From: Theristus sp. LFF4_11
Lineage: Eukaryota; Nematoda; Chromadorea; Monhysterida; Xyalidae
Length of the DNA stretch: 64,000 nt
Assembly: GCA_030248135.1 (NCBI GenBank)
Contig: JASANC010004355.1
Location: 62,001 to 126,000 of the forward strand
Direction: 5' to 3'
Part shown: positions 52,766 to 61,428 of the stretch, in pieces
Position numbering within the stretch: the stretch's first letter is position 1
How the letters are laid out: every line of letters begins with the position of its first letter
The notes under the pieces: generated by a model
Told to the model about the DNA's origin: nothing
The model's database searches: none
The model's input: only the letters and a program-made list of their open reading frames with translations
Translations under genes and position numbers: made by a program

Positions 52766-52808
52766 TGGTAAATAACAAAAAGGTGACGCCGAAGCGCCAC
52801 CGATCAGT

Positions 52809-53906
52809 TTAAAAGAATGATAAGAAATCATCCTGTTGTGGTGTTGATACTTGTGGAGGAATATTGTTTTCAGCAACAACTTCCTCTTCAAGCACAACGT
52901 CCTCAGCTTCATCAGTCACAGAAGTGACTGTTTCAGCAGCGTCGTCAGAAACCGAAGTTTCAGTCTCAGCTTTAGGCTCTTCCACTGGTTTAGTTGGAAC
53001 ATCAGTTACATCATTTGCATCAGCAACAACTTCAGGCTCATTAGAGTCATCGTCGATAGATTGCTGTGCATCAGAGTTACTGCTTGCAGAATTGTTTTTC
53101 CACAAGTCTTGGTCCAATAATGTTTGAGGGTCTTTAAGTCCAGCTAACATAATTCGAATAGAATTAAGTTGTACGCCATCATCAATTACCCCAGCTTTGG
53201 GCAGCTCTTTGACTACAGAGTCAATGTACTGCACAAACTTGATAGCACCACCATAAAGCACAACCCCATCATAGATTAGGTCGCGTAGCGCGTTTAGACG
53301 CTTAATCAAGTAAGATGCCTTAGGCCTCTCACCTAATTTCTTTAGGTTGTTATCCGCTTCTTTCTCAATACGCTCAAACAGTACCGCTTTCGCGTCTTGT
53401 TCAAACAAGTTTTCTTCGCCCGGAATTGCCATAAATGGCAACGGTGTATCGAGTTTAAATTTAAACTCATCAGACACATCCTGAGCAGAAGGCAACTTCT
53501 TTTCGAGGTATAAGCGAGAACGGTCATCAAGCTTACTTAAAACATCAGCAGAAATGCGCGAGTAATCGGCAACAAGACTGGCAACGTTCACTTCCCATTC
53601 ACTAATGATTTTATCGGTTTCCCGTTTCAAATCATTCCACTTAGAAGCCAAAACAATGTATGAGCGACCAGAACCACGACGCAAAGCACCGAATCTTTCT
53701 TCCCATAAACGTTCTAACTTCTTATGTGTACTCCAGATGAAACGCTTATCCTCATTGCTAAGGATACGAGTCAATTGACTCTGAAGCATTTCTGCTGGAA
53801 TCTCGGCATCCTTAGAAACTAAGTTGCCTTTCGTCAAAGCCTTATCACCAGACCAATTTTCAAGTGAGTAACCGACTAAGATGTAGTTATTGTTAAGTTG
53901 TACCAT
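52809..53906 (-). CDS. DUF3150-like protein
   Basis: 365 aa. N-terminal 260 residues are helical (SKWNDLKRETDKIISEWEVNV) and resemble DUF3150, a family encoded between CobS-like and CobT-like genes in phages and plasmids. The last 100 residues are an acidic Val/Glu/Ser-rich tail ending in DDFLSFF, a short peptide that could be a docking motif. Behind leader 4. Confidence 0.6.
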   Translation of the reverse strand: MVQLNNNYILVGYSLENWSGDKALTKGNLVSKDAEIPAEMLQSQLTRILSNEDKRFIWSTHKKLERLWEERFGALRRGSGRSYIVLASKWNDLKRETDKIISEWEVNVASLVADYSRISADVLSKLDDRSRLYLEKKLPSAQDVSDEFKFKLDTPLPFMAIPGEENLFEQDAKAVLFERIEKEADNNLKKLGERPKASYLIKRLNALRDLIYDGVVLYGGAIKFVQYIDSVVKELPKAGVIDDGVQLNSIRIMLAGLKDPQTLLDQDLWKNNSASSNSDAQQSIDDDSNEPEVVADANDVTDVPTKPVEEPKAETETSVSDDAAETVTSVTDEAEDVVLEEEVVAENNIPPQVSTPQQDDFLSFF

Positions 53907-54027
53907 GATGTCCTCCTACAGACATTGAGTGACTTGTGCGAAAGTCAAAATATTAATTAAAACACCCTAACACGCACGAGGAGGACACAACTTCCCTGAC
54001 AGGGAAGAAGTGTCTTCCCTGTTGGGA
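53907..54027 (-). promoter_or_regulatory. Bistable translation leader 4
   Basis: State A: ACAGGGAAG (54014-54022) with CTTCCCTGT (53999-54007), and anti-SD TGTCCTCCT (53979-53987) with AGGAGGACA (53909-53917), 9 perfect pairs, plus inner GTGCG/CGCAC. State B: GACAC and CTTCCCTG (54014 side) pair with CAGGGAAG and GTGTC (53984-53998 side), taking up the anti-SD. The clearest SD-blocking pairing of the set. Confidence 0.75.
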
Positions 54028-54035
54028 TGGTAAAT

Positions 54036-54365
54036 TTAAGCTGAGTAAAAACTAAAGTCGAAGTCTAACGCGTCACCGATCATTGTGTCTGCCCGATAAA
54101 GGACATAATCTCTGGAAAGACGTTTAACACCTTTACTAATAAATAATTCAGATGCTGCACTTTCATTTCCTTCACCACAATCAGTTTCATGGTAGACCAT
54201 CACGCTATAATCATCAGGATGAGAATATAGAGCGTGAACCTTGGTTCCACTATTTCTAAGAAAGTAATACTTTCTTTTGCCATCTTTAAAAACCTTTACA
54301 TAAGATTTTTCCCAGATGAACATATTGATTAATGCCGGTACAGGTGTGGAGTTGACTTGCGTCAA
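54036..54365 (-). CDS. Small protein between ATPase and DUF3150 genes
   Basis: 109 aa, strand-rich (KVFKDGKRKYYFLRNSGTKVHALYSHPDD). The start is uncertain: TTG at 54365, 27 nt after the ATPase stop, or the Met at 54323. No leader of its own, so probably read through from the ATPase gene. Unknown family. Confidence 0.5.
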   Translation of the reverse strand: MTQVNSTPVPALINMFIWEKSYVKVFKDGKRKYYFLRNSGTKVHALYSHPDDYSVMVYHETDCGEGNESAASELFISKGVKRLSRDYVLYRADTMIGDALDFDFSFYSA

Positions 54366-54391
54366 CCCACTATTATTGCCCTGTCCGGCTG

Positions 54392-55423
54392 TTACTTTCC
54401 CTCAAGCTGTTTAGGTGTCTTAGAGAGCGCGTCTCCAGCCACTTTTCGCAAAATACCGCCGCCACCCATAAGAGCAACATAAGTCTGCGAATCTAAGCCT
54501 GCTAAGAAAGCTGTTTCTAAACAATCCTCAAGCGTTGCTTCAAAACCACGTTTAACCATTTGGTCAGCCCATGATTTAAGCCCTCGGAAAGTCAGTAAGG
54601 CTGTTATGCCATTCGTGCGACTCGCATCTCTGCGACGACCCACTTTTGGCCCAAGCGTTGCGTCACGCAATGCATTGGCGACAGTCAGCATAGTGCTGAT
54701 GGTTGTCATGCCTATCATTGGGAAAGCCTTAGCAATAATTTCAGACTCTTTACTCGGCTTTAAATAGTCGAAAGTAATAAAGTTGAATCTATCTAAGAAC
54801 GCATCGTCCTGAACTCTTGATGAAGGAAAGGCTGGATTTGCTTCGCGCCCGTTGGTATTTGCACACACAGCGAGTCTGAACCATTCACCGGGGTGAACAA
54901 CCTCTTTAGTATCCTCGATAAGCCATGGCTTCATTTCCGCTACGCGGTGTAACGAAGCTGCGGTATCAGGACCAAGCTTGTCGCCCTCATCAAGTAAACA
55001 GAACACACCGTGTTTCATCGCATCAGCGACAGCCGCAAGGTCAAATTCTGTTTCAACGCCGTCACCCTTGTTACGCAAAACAAACTTGCCTTGCAGCTTG
55101 TCTGTTTGTGTATCAGGAGTAGCACTTAGCACAAGCATAGGTAAACCAATGCGAGAGCAGATGAAGTGCCATAGTTCGGTTTTGCCAGTACCCGGAGGTC
55201 CAAAGCACCAAATCGAACGGCCATTCGGTCTAACTAACCACATAAGTGCATTAATTAGAACGTCGGTATCAGGTTGGTAATGTGGATCACATGACGGCAC
55301 CTGAAGATGACTCGGAAAGTTAGTCGGAATCTCAATAACGATATCCTTCTTAAAACCGCATTCTGGGAACATTGCTTTAAGGTTAACTTTATTACGAGCA
55401 TTTATATTTTGAACATTGTTCAT
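54392..55423 (-). CDS. CobS/MoxR-like AAA+ ATPase
   Basis: 343 aa. Walker A GPPGTGKTE (about residues 75-83), Walker B VFCLLDEGD (about 143-151), sensor 1 VCANTNG (about 190) and an arginine-finger region DAFLDRFNF. It is the ring ATPase partner of the vWA protein at 50822. Behind leader 5. Known relatives load metal into cobaltochelatase or activate protein complexes, but no chelatase subunit is present here. Confidence 0.85.
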   Translation of the reverse strand: MNNVQNINARNKVNLKAMFPECGFKKDIVIEIPTNFPSHLQVPSCDPHYQPDTDVLINALMWLVRPNGRSIWCFGPPGTGKTELWHFICSRIGLPMLVLSATPDTQTDKLQGKFVLRNKGDGVETEFDLAAVADAMKHGVFCLLDEGDKLGPDTAASLHRVAEMKPWLIEDTKEVVHPGEWFRLAVCANTNGREANPAFPSSRVQDDAFLDRFNFITFDYLKPSKESEIIAKAFPMIGMTTISTMLTVANALRDATLGPKVGRRRDASRTNGITALLTFRGLKSWADQMVKRGFEATLEDCLETAFLAGLDSQTYVALMGGGGILRKVAGDALSKTPKQLEGK

Positions 55424-55488
55424 TGTGTAGTCCTCCTACAGACTTATGTAAAAAGGACTACTCCCCATCGGAGTAGTCCCGATTGGGG
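55424..55488 (-). promoter_or_regulatory. Bistable translation leader 5
   Basis: State A: CCCCAATCGG with CCGATGGGG (55463-55488), and GTAGTCCTTTT (55451-55461) with AGGAGGACTAC (55427-55437), 11 pairs covering the SD. State B: GGACTACTCC (55470-55479) with GGAGTAGTCC (55455-55464), 10 perfect pairs that remove the anti-SD. Shortest and clearest example of the two exclusive folds. Confidence 0.8.
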
Positions 55489-55489
55489 T

Positions 55490-55743
55490 TTAGTTATCCA
55501 GAATAAAAGCGCGAGTTCTAAGAACTTCACTGTCAAACTGGTTTTCATCAGAAGATGAAATTGTGATCATGTCGCCTTCACAGTATTCAAAAACAGACAT
55601 GCTGTCTTTGTGAGCGTATGCCGCATGGCAGCCACTGTTTACTGTACCCAAATACTCAACGCCCTCTGGTAAGCAGGTGGTGAAGAACTTTAGGTTTGGA
55701 ACATATTCACGAGTGATACGAGAACCAAATACAGATAATTCCA
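55490..55743 (-). CDS. Small protein, coupled to 153-aa gene
   Basis: 84 aa from the Met at 55743 (MELSVFGSRITREYVPNLKF). Its ribosome site GGAG lies in the last codons of the upstream gene, 2 nt away from its stop. A longer frame to 55834 overlaps that gene and is rejected. Unknown family. Confidence 0.6.
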
Positions 55744-55745
55744 TA

Positions 55746-56207
55746 TTAAGCTCCAGCAACACGTTGGAAGCGAGCATCAGCTTTCGCTTGCTGCTCTTGA
55801 TAGTGAAGTAGACCTTCACCATCATTGTAGTCACAACGATCGTCAGAGAAATTGCGACCCTGCTTCATAGCAAGAGCGCCCTTTCGTAAGACCTCACCGT
55901 CTAGACCAATATATGCCGTATAAAGCAAGAAAAGTTCGCTATCGATAAAATCGATAACTTCTTTGTATTGCTTAGAGGTGGGAGAACAATCTCTCACTAG
56001 CTTTAACTGATCATGGATGAACGCTTCAATGAAGCGATACATAGTTTCATTATCGAAGTTAAAACCAAATGCATCTAACTCAGGAATGTAATCTGGGTTC
56101 ATGATGCAAAACTCAAGCGGCATTTCTTTATGGTTTGGAAAAACAACTACGTCGTTTGACTGGAACCATTGGTTTTCTAATTTTTGTTTACGATTAGTAC
56201 GTGGCAT
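55746..56207 (-). CDS. Uncharacterised 153-aa protein
   Basis: Soluble, mixed alpha/beta, with IPELDAFGFNFDNETMYRFIEAFIHDQ and a basic N terminus (MPRTNRKQKLENQWF). First of a coupled pair behind leader 6. No family recognised. Confidence 0.65.
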   Translation of the reverse strand: MPRTNRKQKLENQWFQSNDVVVFPNHKEMPLEFCIMNPDYIPELDAFGFNFDNETMYRFIEAFIHDQLKLVRDCSPTSKQYKEVIDFIDSELFLLYTAYIGLDGEVLRKGALAMKQGRNFSDDRCDYNDGEGLLHYQEQQAKADARFQRVAGA

Positions 56208-56304
56208 AACAAGTCCTCCTACAGACTTAAGTGGTTAAAAAACCATCTGAGGAGCACAGACACACTAATCCCCTGATGGGTAGTGAAAGTGCTACCTCAT
56301 CAGG
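56208..56304 (-). promoter_or_regulatory. Bistable translation leader 6
   Basis: State A: CCTGATG and GGTAG with CTACC and CATCAGG (56272-56303), and anti-SD CTCCT-CAGA (56246-56254) with TCTG-AGGAG (56216-56225, one bulge). State B: TGAGG-AGCAC (56289-56299, one bulge) with GTGCTCCTCA (56248-56257). Confidence 0.7.
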
Positions 56305-56318
56305 CAAAAATGTAAAAA

Positions 56319-56609
56319 TTAATGTAACGGTCGCTTACGCTCGGTTACTGAAAATTCGGTCTCTAGTAAGCCTTCAATTGAAAGCAAACTTACTTCAGCG
56401 CTAAAACGCATAATCTTCTTAAAACCCGTCTGCTTGTTAGCAAGCGCAACCCAGCGTTGGCCAAGTTTCGGGGAGTAGAAAATATCTGCGTTCCATTCGG
56501 GAGAAGAGAGATGACGAAAAACTCTAAAATTGAAATTAGCTTCAGAAAAAATGCGTGACCAAAGGCCTTCATTTTCACTAAGGACTAATTCGCTAATTGG
56601 GGCCATCAT
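56319..56609 (-). CDS. Uncharacterised 96-aa protein
   Basis: Soluble, aromatic (WSRIFSEANFNFRVFRHLSSPEW), with no own leader. The ATG-ATG start lies just inside reach of AGG at the end of the 51-aa gene upstream, so it is probably translated from the same leader 7 message. Unknown family. Confidence 0.55.
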   Translation of the reverse strand: MMAPISELVLSENEGLWSRIFSEANFNFRVFRHLSSPEWNADIFYSPKLGQRWVALANKQTGFKKIMRFSAEVSLLSIEGLLETEFSVTERKRPLH

Positions 56610-56619
56610 GATGAGGAAC

Positions 56620-56775
56620 CTAACTAGCTAGATATAAAGACGTGGCATATGATTGTTGCCTTTCAGCAATTCTCATGAGCTGTTGGGCGCATCGGTCATC
56701 CTTTGTATATTTGGCTTTTTTAGCTAAACGGGATGCACGACGTGCTCTATAAGCTGCGATATCTTTAGTATTCAT
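56620..56775 (-). CDS. Small basic protein behind leader 7
   Basis: 51 aa: MNTKDIAAYRARRASRLAKK, then AKYTKDDRCAQQLMRIAERQ and a short tail. Two basic helices, possibly RNA- or DNA-binding; an autoregulator of the leaders is conceivable but untested. Starts after GGAGGGCATTACC. Confidence 0.6.
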   Translation of the reverse strand: MNTKDIAAYRARRASRLAKKAKYTKDDRCAQQLMRIAERQQSYATSLYLAS

Positions 56776-56845
56776 GGTAATGCCCTCCTACAGACAAAGT
56801 GTGTAAGGGGCATAACTCCACTAGGGGGTATGCCCCTAGTTGGGA
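56776..56845 (-). promoter_or_regulatory. Bistable translation leader 7
   Basis: State A: ACTAGGGG with CCCCTAGT (56820-56840), and ATGCCC-CTTAC (56803-56813) with GTAGG-A-GGGCAT (56781-56791), 11 pairs with one bulge over the SD. State B: AGGGGCAT (56830-56837) with ATGCCCCT (56806-56813), 8 perfect pairs. First leader of the operon in transcription order. Confidence 0.75.
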
Positions 56846-57295
56846 TGTGTTAAGTCGTAAAAACGCAAAAAGAATTCAAAAGAATCCATACAGGTTACGT
56901 CTTAACAGGGAAAGCCAAAGCGAAATGCTAAGGTGATAGATGTAAGCTCAATGGATGACACCCAATGAGTTTCAACAATTCATAAGAACTAATACTGGTT
57001 GAGCAGCACTTTTTTGAAGGTGGAGTCCTTTAAATACATATTGAGAAAAACCCAATATGGCCACTTTTTAGAACGAGTTCTAATGCAGTGACGGGCACAA
57101 AATACTCTTGCGCTAGATAATGAGGCGCGAAATGCGCGACAAAGGAAGCTAACAAGAGTGTTTTGATTCGGTAAGGATATCGGCAGCACCGATATTAAAG
57201 AAAACTTTTTTAATCGAGCCAAACCATGTTGGCTGAAGTATTTCGAAGTATGGTAAATTAATACTATAAGTACCATACTTCGTCAACCTTTTGCT
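56846..57295. other. Gap between transfer operon and CobS/CobT-like operon
   Basis: 450 nt with no gene I can support. It should hold the promoter of the leader-controlled operon. One CATATTG/CAATATG hairpin lies at about 57038-57060. A 95-codon minus-strand frame (56989-57276) has no ribosome site and an unlikely composition. Confidence 0.5.
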
Positions 57296-57691
57296 TTAAA
57301 TTTGAATAGAGTCAATAAATCGTGTTTCAAGCACATAAGCGCTATGCTGGCCCAATACACTGGTGGCATCGAGAACAATAAACCCTTCAGCATTTAGCCG
57401 TTTAATTGCTTCTGCGACCTTCTTTTGCAATAACGCTTCATCTTGAGTAGAGGTTTCTCGCATAATCTTAGCGAAATTTACTACTACAATTTGCTGTGCG
57501 TTTTCTGTGACCATCGAGTCTATTTGCTCATCTAATTTTGGTTGGTAGTAAGACGTAAAAACCAAATTCACTACCAATAAAATTGCGATTAACTTCAACC
57601 CTTCTGTTAACCAAAAGCCACGGTTTAGACTGCTTTTTGCAACAGGTGTTTTTTCGGTTACAACGTCTTTATCTTTTGCCTTATCGCTCAT
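57296..57691 (-). CDS. trbI: TrbI-like F-type conjugation protein
   Basis: 131 aa: a cytoplasmic start, one membrane segment (LKLIAILLVVNLVFTSYY), and a periplasmic part with QQIVVVNFAKIMRE and VAEAIKRLNAEGFIVLDATSVLG. Size and layout fit F TrbI, which affects pilus length. The ATG overlaps the traB stop (ATGA). In F it follows traC; here it follows traB. Confidence 0.6.
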   Translation of the reverse strand: MSDKAKDKDVVTEKTPVAKSSLNRGFWLTEGLKLIAILLVVNLVFTSYYQPKLDEQIDSMVTENAQQIVVVNFAKIMRETSTQDEALLQKKVAEAIKRLNAEGFIVLDATSVLGQHSAYVLETRFIDSIQI

Positions 57692-59037
57692 ATTCTAGCC
57701 TCCAGCGCCAATCCTTTTTGAGTAATTAGGTCAATTTTGCGCCCTGCTTGAATTTCAATATAAGGCAAAGATTGTTCAGCCAAAGATATCCAATATTCAG
57801 ATAACCGCTCCATTGAGTCACCCACACCATTAAGGGCCGCGATGCCAGTTACTTGACCCGGATCAGGTGCTTGGAATAATGTCTCTGAACCCGGTGTTGT
57901 CTGAACGCCCGGAATGTTCATTGGACGAACCGCACCAGCAAAACCAGAAAGCGTACCGGCCAATACCGTATTCGCCAACATTTCATCCGCGTTATGCACA
58001 AGATTACCCTTGATACCTTCTAGACCATCAGAGCCACTACCAAATGCGACAAGTGATGTCTCGATAGCTGAGCCATCATCTCTCATACAGCTCAATACCT
58101 CTGAACGGACTTTTCCACGTCTGTCTTTGAGAGACCCAACTACACCAGCAATAATTGTACAACCACGAAGGTCGATATAATAACCGCCCGGAGTAAGCAC
58201 TTCTTCGGTAATTCTAATCATAATGGGAGGTGGACTAGACGCGGTACTTGCTGAAATGTCAGCATTTACGCCTGTTATTACAGTTCCAGAAATCATTGAA
58301 CCGGCAGGTAACCATACAGGCTTTTCTTCTTCCTCTGCTTCTACCTTATTTTCCATTTGATTGATGGCTTGCTTGCGTTGTAGTTCTTCACCTTTAAATG
58401 CAACTTGCTGTTCGCCATTAGCGCCAATACGGATTTCTTTTGATTGAGAAACAATACGTAAACCTTTCCCCATCAGAGGTTCGGTAGAAATAATATTCTG
58501 ATTTCTACGTTGAACACGAGGTGGTTGTTGCACAATGATTGGCGGCTGCTGCACTTGGGCGCCTGATTGACCCTGAGGTGATTGCCCCTGATTATTGGAA
58601 GCCTGCGTATTGTTATTGCGATTAGCTGTTCCAGTAACCTGAGATTGTCTCGAAACGGCTAATTCTAACTGGCGCTTCAAGTCTTCTTGCTCCAATCTGA
58701 TTCGGTCCATCTCAGCCTGCATCTGCTCGCGCTCGGCAGAATAATTTGTATTTACACTTTCCATTTGAGCACGCATTTCTTGCGATTGCGCTTGAAGTGC
58801 TTCATAGGCAGCCTTCATGCGCTCATCTTGTACACGCTCTGATGACGCGTTGCTTGTAAACATAGTTTCAGATTTTGATTTGACTGGTACATATGCTGGG
58901 CCGCCGTCACCTGAGTCATAGAATGTAAGAAACAATAGGACGCCTACAAAACCACCGAGCATGACCTTGTTACGAAACGAACTGTCTGTTTTTAATCTTT
59001 CGATTTTATCTTCGAAGAAATCTTTTACGAAATCCAT
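57688..59037 (-). CDS. traB: TraB, type IV secretion core protein (VirB10-like)
   Basis: 449 aa. N-terminal membrane helix (VMLGGFVGVLLFLTFY, about 25-40), coiled coil about 70-130, a Gln/Asn/Pro linker, then the C-terminal VirB10/TrbI domain from about residue 240 (WLPAGSMISGTVITG). It spans from inner to outer membrane and links the energised channel with TraK and TraV. GAGGTG precedes the ATG; traK ends 8 nt upstream. Confidence 0.85.
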   Translation of the reverse strand: MDFVKDFFEDKIERLKTDSSFRNKVMLGGFVGVLLFLTFYDSGDGGPAYVPVKSKSETMFTSNASSERVQDERMKAAYEALQAQSQEMRAQMESVNTNYSAEREQMQAEMDRIRLEQEDLKRQLELAVSRQSQVTGTANRNNNTQASNNQGQSPQGQSGAQVQQPPIIVQQPPRVQRRNQNIISTEPLMGKGLRIVSQSKEIRIGANGEQQVAFKGEELQRKQAINQMENKVEAEEEEKPVWLPAGSMISGTVITGVNADISASTASSPPPIMIRITEEVLTPGGYYIDLRGCTIIAGVVGSLKDRRGKVRSEVLSCMRDDGSAIETSLVAFGSGSDGLEGIKGNLVHNADEMLANTVLAGTLSGFAGAVRPMNIPGVQTTPGSETLFQAPDPGQVTGIAALNGVGDSMERLSEYWISLAEQSLPYIEIQAGRKIDLITQKGLALEARI

Positions 59038-59045
59038 TGTTCACC

Positions 59046-60167
59046 TCACTCTGAAATCAAACGAGTGCGCTTGCGCTTAACCTGTTCAGGACGCATCACT
59101 TCTCTAAAAATGTACACTTCGGCTTGTTGACCCGGCATTAGCGTAGAGCGAGGGTAACTTCCAACAACAATCACACTATCATCACTTGTGTAATACCCAA
59201 AAGCATCGCGCTTCACCATGCAATGCTCTTCGTCGAAATCAACAGGTTGATTGCTGTCATTTGATATTTGAACAATATCTATAACGTTTCGAGGGTTAGA
59301 TAAACGCTGCAATTGAACATGGCCTATTCCAGTTGAGACTAACCCTTCACATGGGCGAGTTGGAGCGGTCTCCTCTAAGATAAATCCAGCAGGAATGTCA
59401 GAGCGTGCAACAGACTCCATAATAGTTGAGAACTTATCGACGTACTCATTAGTAACGCGGTCAAACTCTTGCTGCGCTAATAATGACTCTTCGAGCTGCG
59501 CTTGTTTTTCTCTTGACTCGGCACGACGCTCCATTTCCCGCTTCATCTCTGGAGTGAGCTTAACGTTCAAATCAATCATCGCTTGGCCCACTGAGAATGG
59601 AAATAGGGTCACAGCAATAGTGGTCTCAGGCATTCCCTCTTCTCTTAAATGCATCCCGATTGGTGCTTTAGAGTCAGTAGCAATCGTTAAGTATCGACCT
59701 TCTTCAAACAAGTATACGTTATCAGGAAAATTACCAATTACCTGTACCTGTTTGAAGTTGGTTGTAATGCGGTTAGGGAGACCAGATGAGATAGGAATCA
59801 TCTCATTACCACCGACAGACATCGTATATTTTTGTTGTGGTTTGTATTTCTTAAGCACGCGCTGCTCTGGAGTTTCGTTAACTTCATCGCTTACGCTGTA
59901 ACCATACATAGCAGGGTCAATTGCAGTCTGACCAAACTTTGAATTCATAATTGTTGCAATTTCCGCATTAACCCTATCAGGGTTCGCAGGCTGCCCTTGC
60001 TGTTGCACCTGTTCAGCTTGCTCTGCTGACATTGGCTGTGTGCTTGATGAAACCCAAGGCCTGTCGAAGGTGTATCTTTGCTCTTCCTGTGTAGGCTGAG
60101 ATTGCTGAGCAGACGCTGAAAATGAGACAGCAAGCATCAACGAAATTAAACTCTTATTCATCTTCAT
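59046..60167 (-). CDS. traK: TraK, secretin-like conjugation protein (VirB9-like)
   Basis: 373 aa. Signal peptide (cut after ASAQ), Gln-rich N-terminal region, then strand-rich domains starting at KYTMSVGGNEMIPISSGLPNRITTNF, as in TraK. Longer than F TraK because of an extra charged helical segment (residues about 205-255). It should form the outer-membrane ring with TraV and TraB. It overlaps traE by 14 nt. Confidence 0.75.
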   Translation of the reverse strand: MKMNKSLISLMLAVSFSASAQQSQPTQEEQRYTFDRPWVSSSTQPMSAEQAEQVQQQGQPANPDRVNAEIATIMNSKFGQTAIDPAMYGYSVSDEVNETPEQRVLKKYKPQQKYTMSVGGNEMIPISSGLPNRITTNFKQVQVIGNFPDNVYLFEEGRYLTIATDSKAPIGMHLREEGMPETTIAVTLFPFSVGQAMIDLNVKLTPEMKREMERRAESREKQAQLEESLLAQQEFDRVTNEYVDKFSTIMESVARSDIPAGFILEETAPTRPCEGLVSTGIGHVQLQRLSNPRNVIDIVQISNDSNQPVDFDEEHCMVKRDAFGYYTSDDSVIVVGSYPRSTLMPGQQAEVYIFREVMRPEQVKRKRTRLISE

Positions 60168-60828
60168 TTGACTCCAGTTTTGTTGGTGCAGCTAACACTT
60201 CAGCTTGGTTAGCCTTGAGGGAAGATTGATTTATTTCAGTAATACGTTTTGAAATTTGTGGCGCCCCCGGATACACCGTATAGGATTCAATGACTGGGCT
60301 ACCGTTAAGTACATTTACCTTTACTTCGTAAGTGTGAGGCATTGGGTCGCTTCGTCCATCTTTACGAGACAGCTCTTCTTTATCACCATAGACCCATACA
60401 ATGTCGGCTTCAGCAATATAATCAGAATCCTTCACAATGAAGATTTCTTGTACTTCTTGTAGACGCAACGTTTCAATATGACGGTCTATGTTTTCTTCAA
60501 ACTTAAAATGAAGGCTAGGCGCTAAAATTCGCTTTACATCATCGACTATTAGATCGCGAGAATTAGGGTTGATGTTGCCAACTAGACCCACGAACCAGTC
60601 TGCCCAGTACTTCTTAGTGGCAGCGTTAGCGTTATTATTCGCAATAACCATTTCCTCAGCCATGTTTGGCGGGACCAATATTACTCGCTCATTGTTTTTG
60701 ACCGTTTGCCAACCGAAAAGCACAAGCGCTATTGCCATAATGATGTTTGATACTTTGTTATTTTCAATGTATTGAACAGCAACAGCGAAGGACTTAAGAG
60801 ACCCACGTTTGGTCTTTCCTTTAGCCAT
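60154..60828 (-). CDS. traE: TraE-like conjugation protein (VirB5/VirB8 position)
   Basis: 224 aa. One N-terminal membrane segment (SNIIMAIALVLFGWQTV) followed by RVILVPPNM, the membrane-then-PP pattern of TraE, and a periplasmic NTF2-like domain. It is the larger of two tandem TraE-like proteins. The C-terminal tail is extended and charged. Confidence 0.7.
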   Translation of the reverse strand: MAKGKTKRGSLKSFAVAVQYIENNKVSNIIMAIALVLFGWQTVKNNERVILVPPNMAEEMVIANNNANAATKKYWADWFVGLVGNINPNSRDLIVDDVKRILAPSLHFKFEENIDRHIETLRLQEVQEIFIVKDSDYIAEADIVWVYGDKEELSRKDGRSDPMPHTYEVKVNVLNGSPVIESYTVYPGAPQISKRITEINQSSLKANQAEVLAAPTKLESNEDE

Positions 60829-60829
60829 C

Positions 60830-61423
60830 TTAGTTATTCCTCTCTTCTAGGTATTGCGAAATCTGCTGGGTATCTTTTGGGGTTCCTTGATACTGAACAA
60901 TGCGATCAGGGAAAATACGCAGGTTCTTCAGCACCAAATCAAATTCGTAGGTCCACTGTATAAAACGCGGGTTTTCATTTGGGACGAACACATATTTTTC
61001 ACCTGTCACCCAAACACGATTAAGGGGTTCGTAATATTTGGCTGTACGAGGAACAAAGCGCTCTATAACCTTAGACTTACGAAGCGTTTCCTTTGTCTCG
61101 TCAATTCCCTCTTTTACATTTTGCTGAAACGCAAAAGGCATCATATTAAGTGTTAATGTCTTCAGCTCATTGATGCTTGATAAATCAACGTTACCGAAGC
61201 GGCTAGCAAGATACAGAGATGTACTTATTTTTGCCGACTCTTGCATCTCACTACCCAACACTAAATCAAGGTGCGTCATATCCCGCTGCTTTATAGTGAT
61301 ATCTCTATCAGCCACAACGTTATAACCAATAATCACAATCAGACTTGTCAGCAGAAAAATTCTTATCTGCTTGTATGCCACAGCTTTACCAAGTGTGTAT
61401 GTGATAGACATGTCAGTATGCAT
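60830..61423 (-). CDS. Second TraE-like protein
   Basis: 197 aa with the same plan: membrane segment (IRIFLLTSLIVIIGYNVVA), then a periplasmic domain with a strand pair NRVWVTGEKYVFVPNENPRF that parallels IVWVYGDKEELS in the next gene. A tandem traE duplication that has diverged, possibly forming a hetero-oligomer. AGGT lies 8 nt before the ATG. Confidence 0.65.
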   Translation of the reverse strand: MHTDMSITYTLGKAVAYKQIRIFLLTSLIVIIGYNVVADRDITIKQRDMTHLDLVLGSEMQESAKISTSLYLASRFGNVDLSSINELKTLTLNMMPFAFQQNVKEGIDETKETLRKSKVIERFVPRTAKYYEPLNRVWVTGEKYVFVPNENPRFIQWTYEFDLVLKNLRIFPDRIVQYQGTPKDTQQISQYLEERNN

Positions 61424-61428
61424 AGCGG

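Noticed and set aside
56989..57276. 95-codon minus-strand frame
   Set aside because: No ribosome site, odd composition (many Ser, Cys, Arg and Leu mixed without pattern), and it lies in the gap after the trbI-like stop.
57655..57675. GTTGTAAC on the minus strand inside the trbI-like gene
   Set aside because: Matches the 8-base Ter core but lacks the preceding T and the flanks shared by the other Ter-like sites; likely chance.
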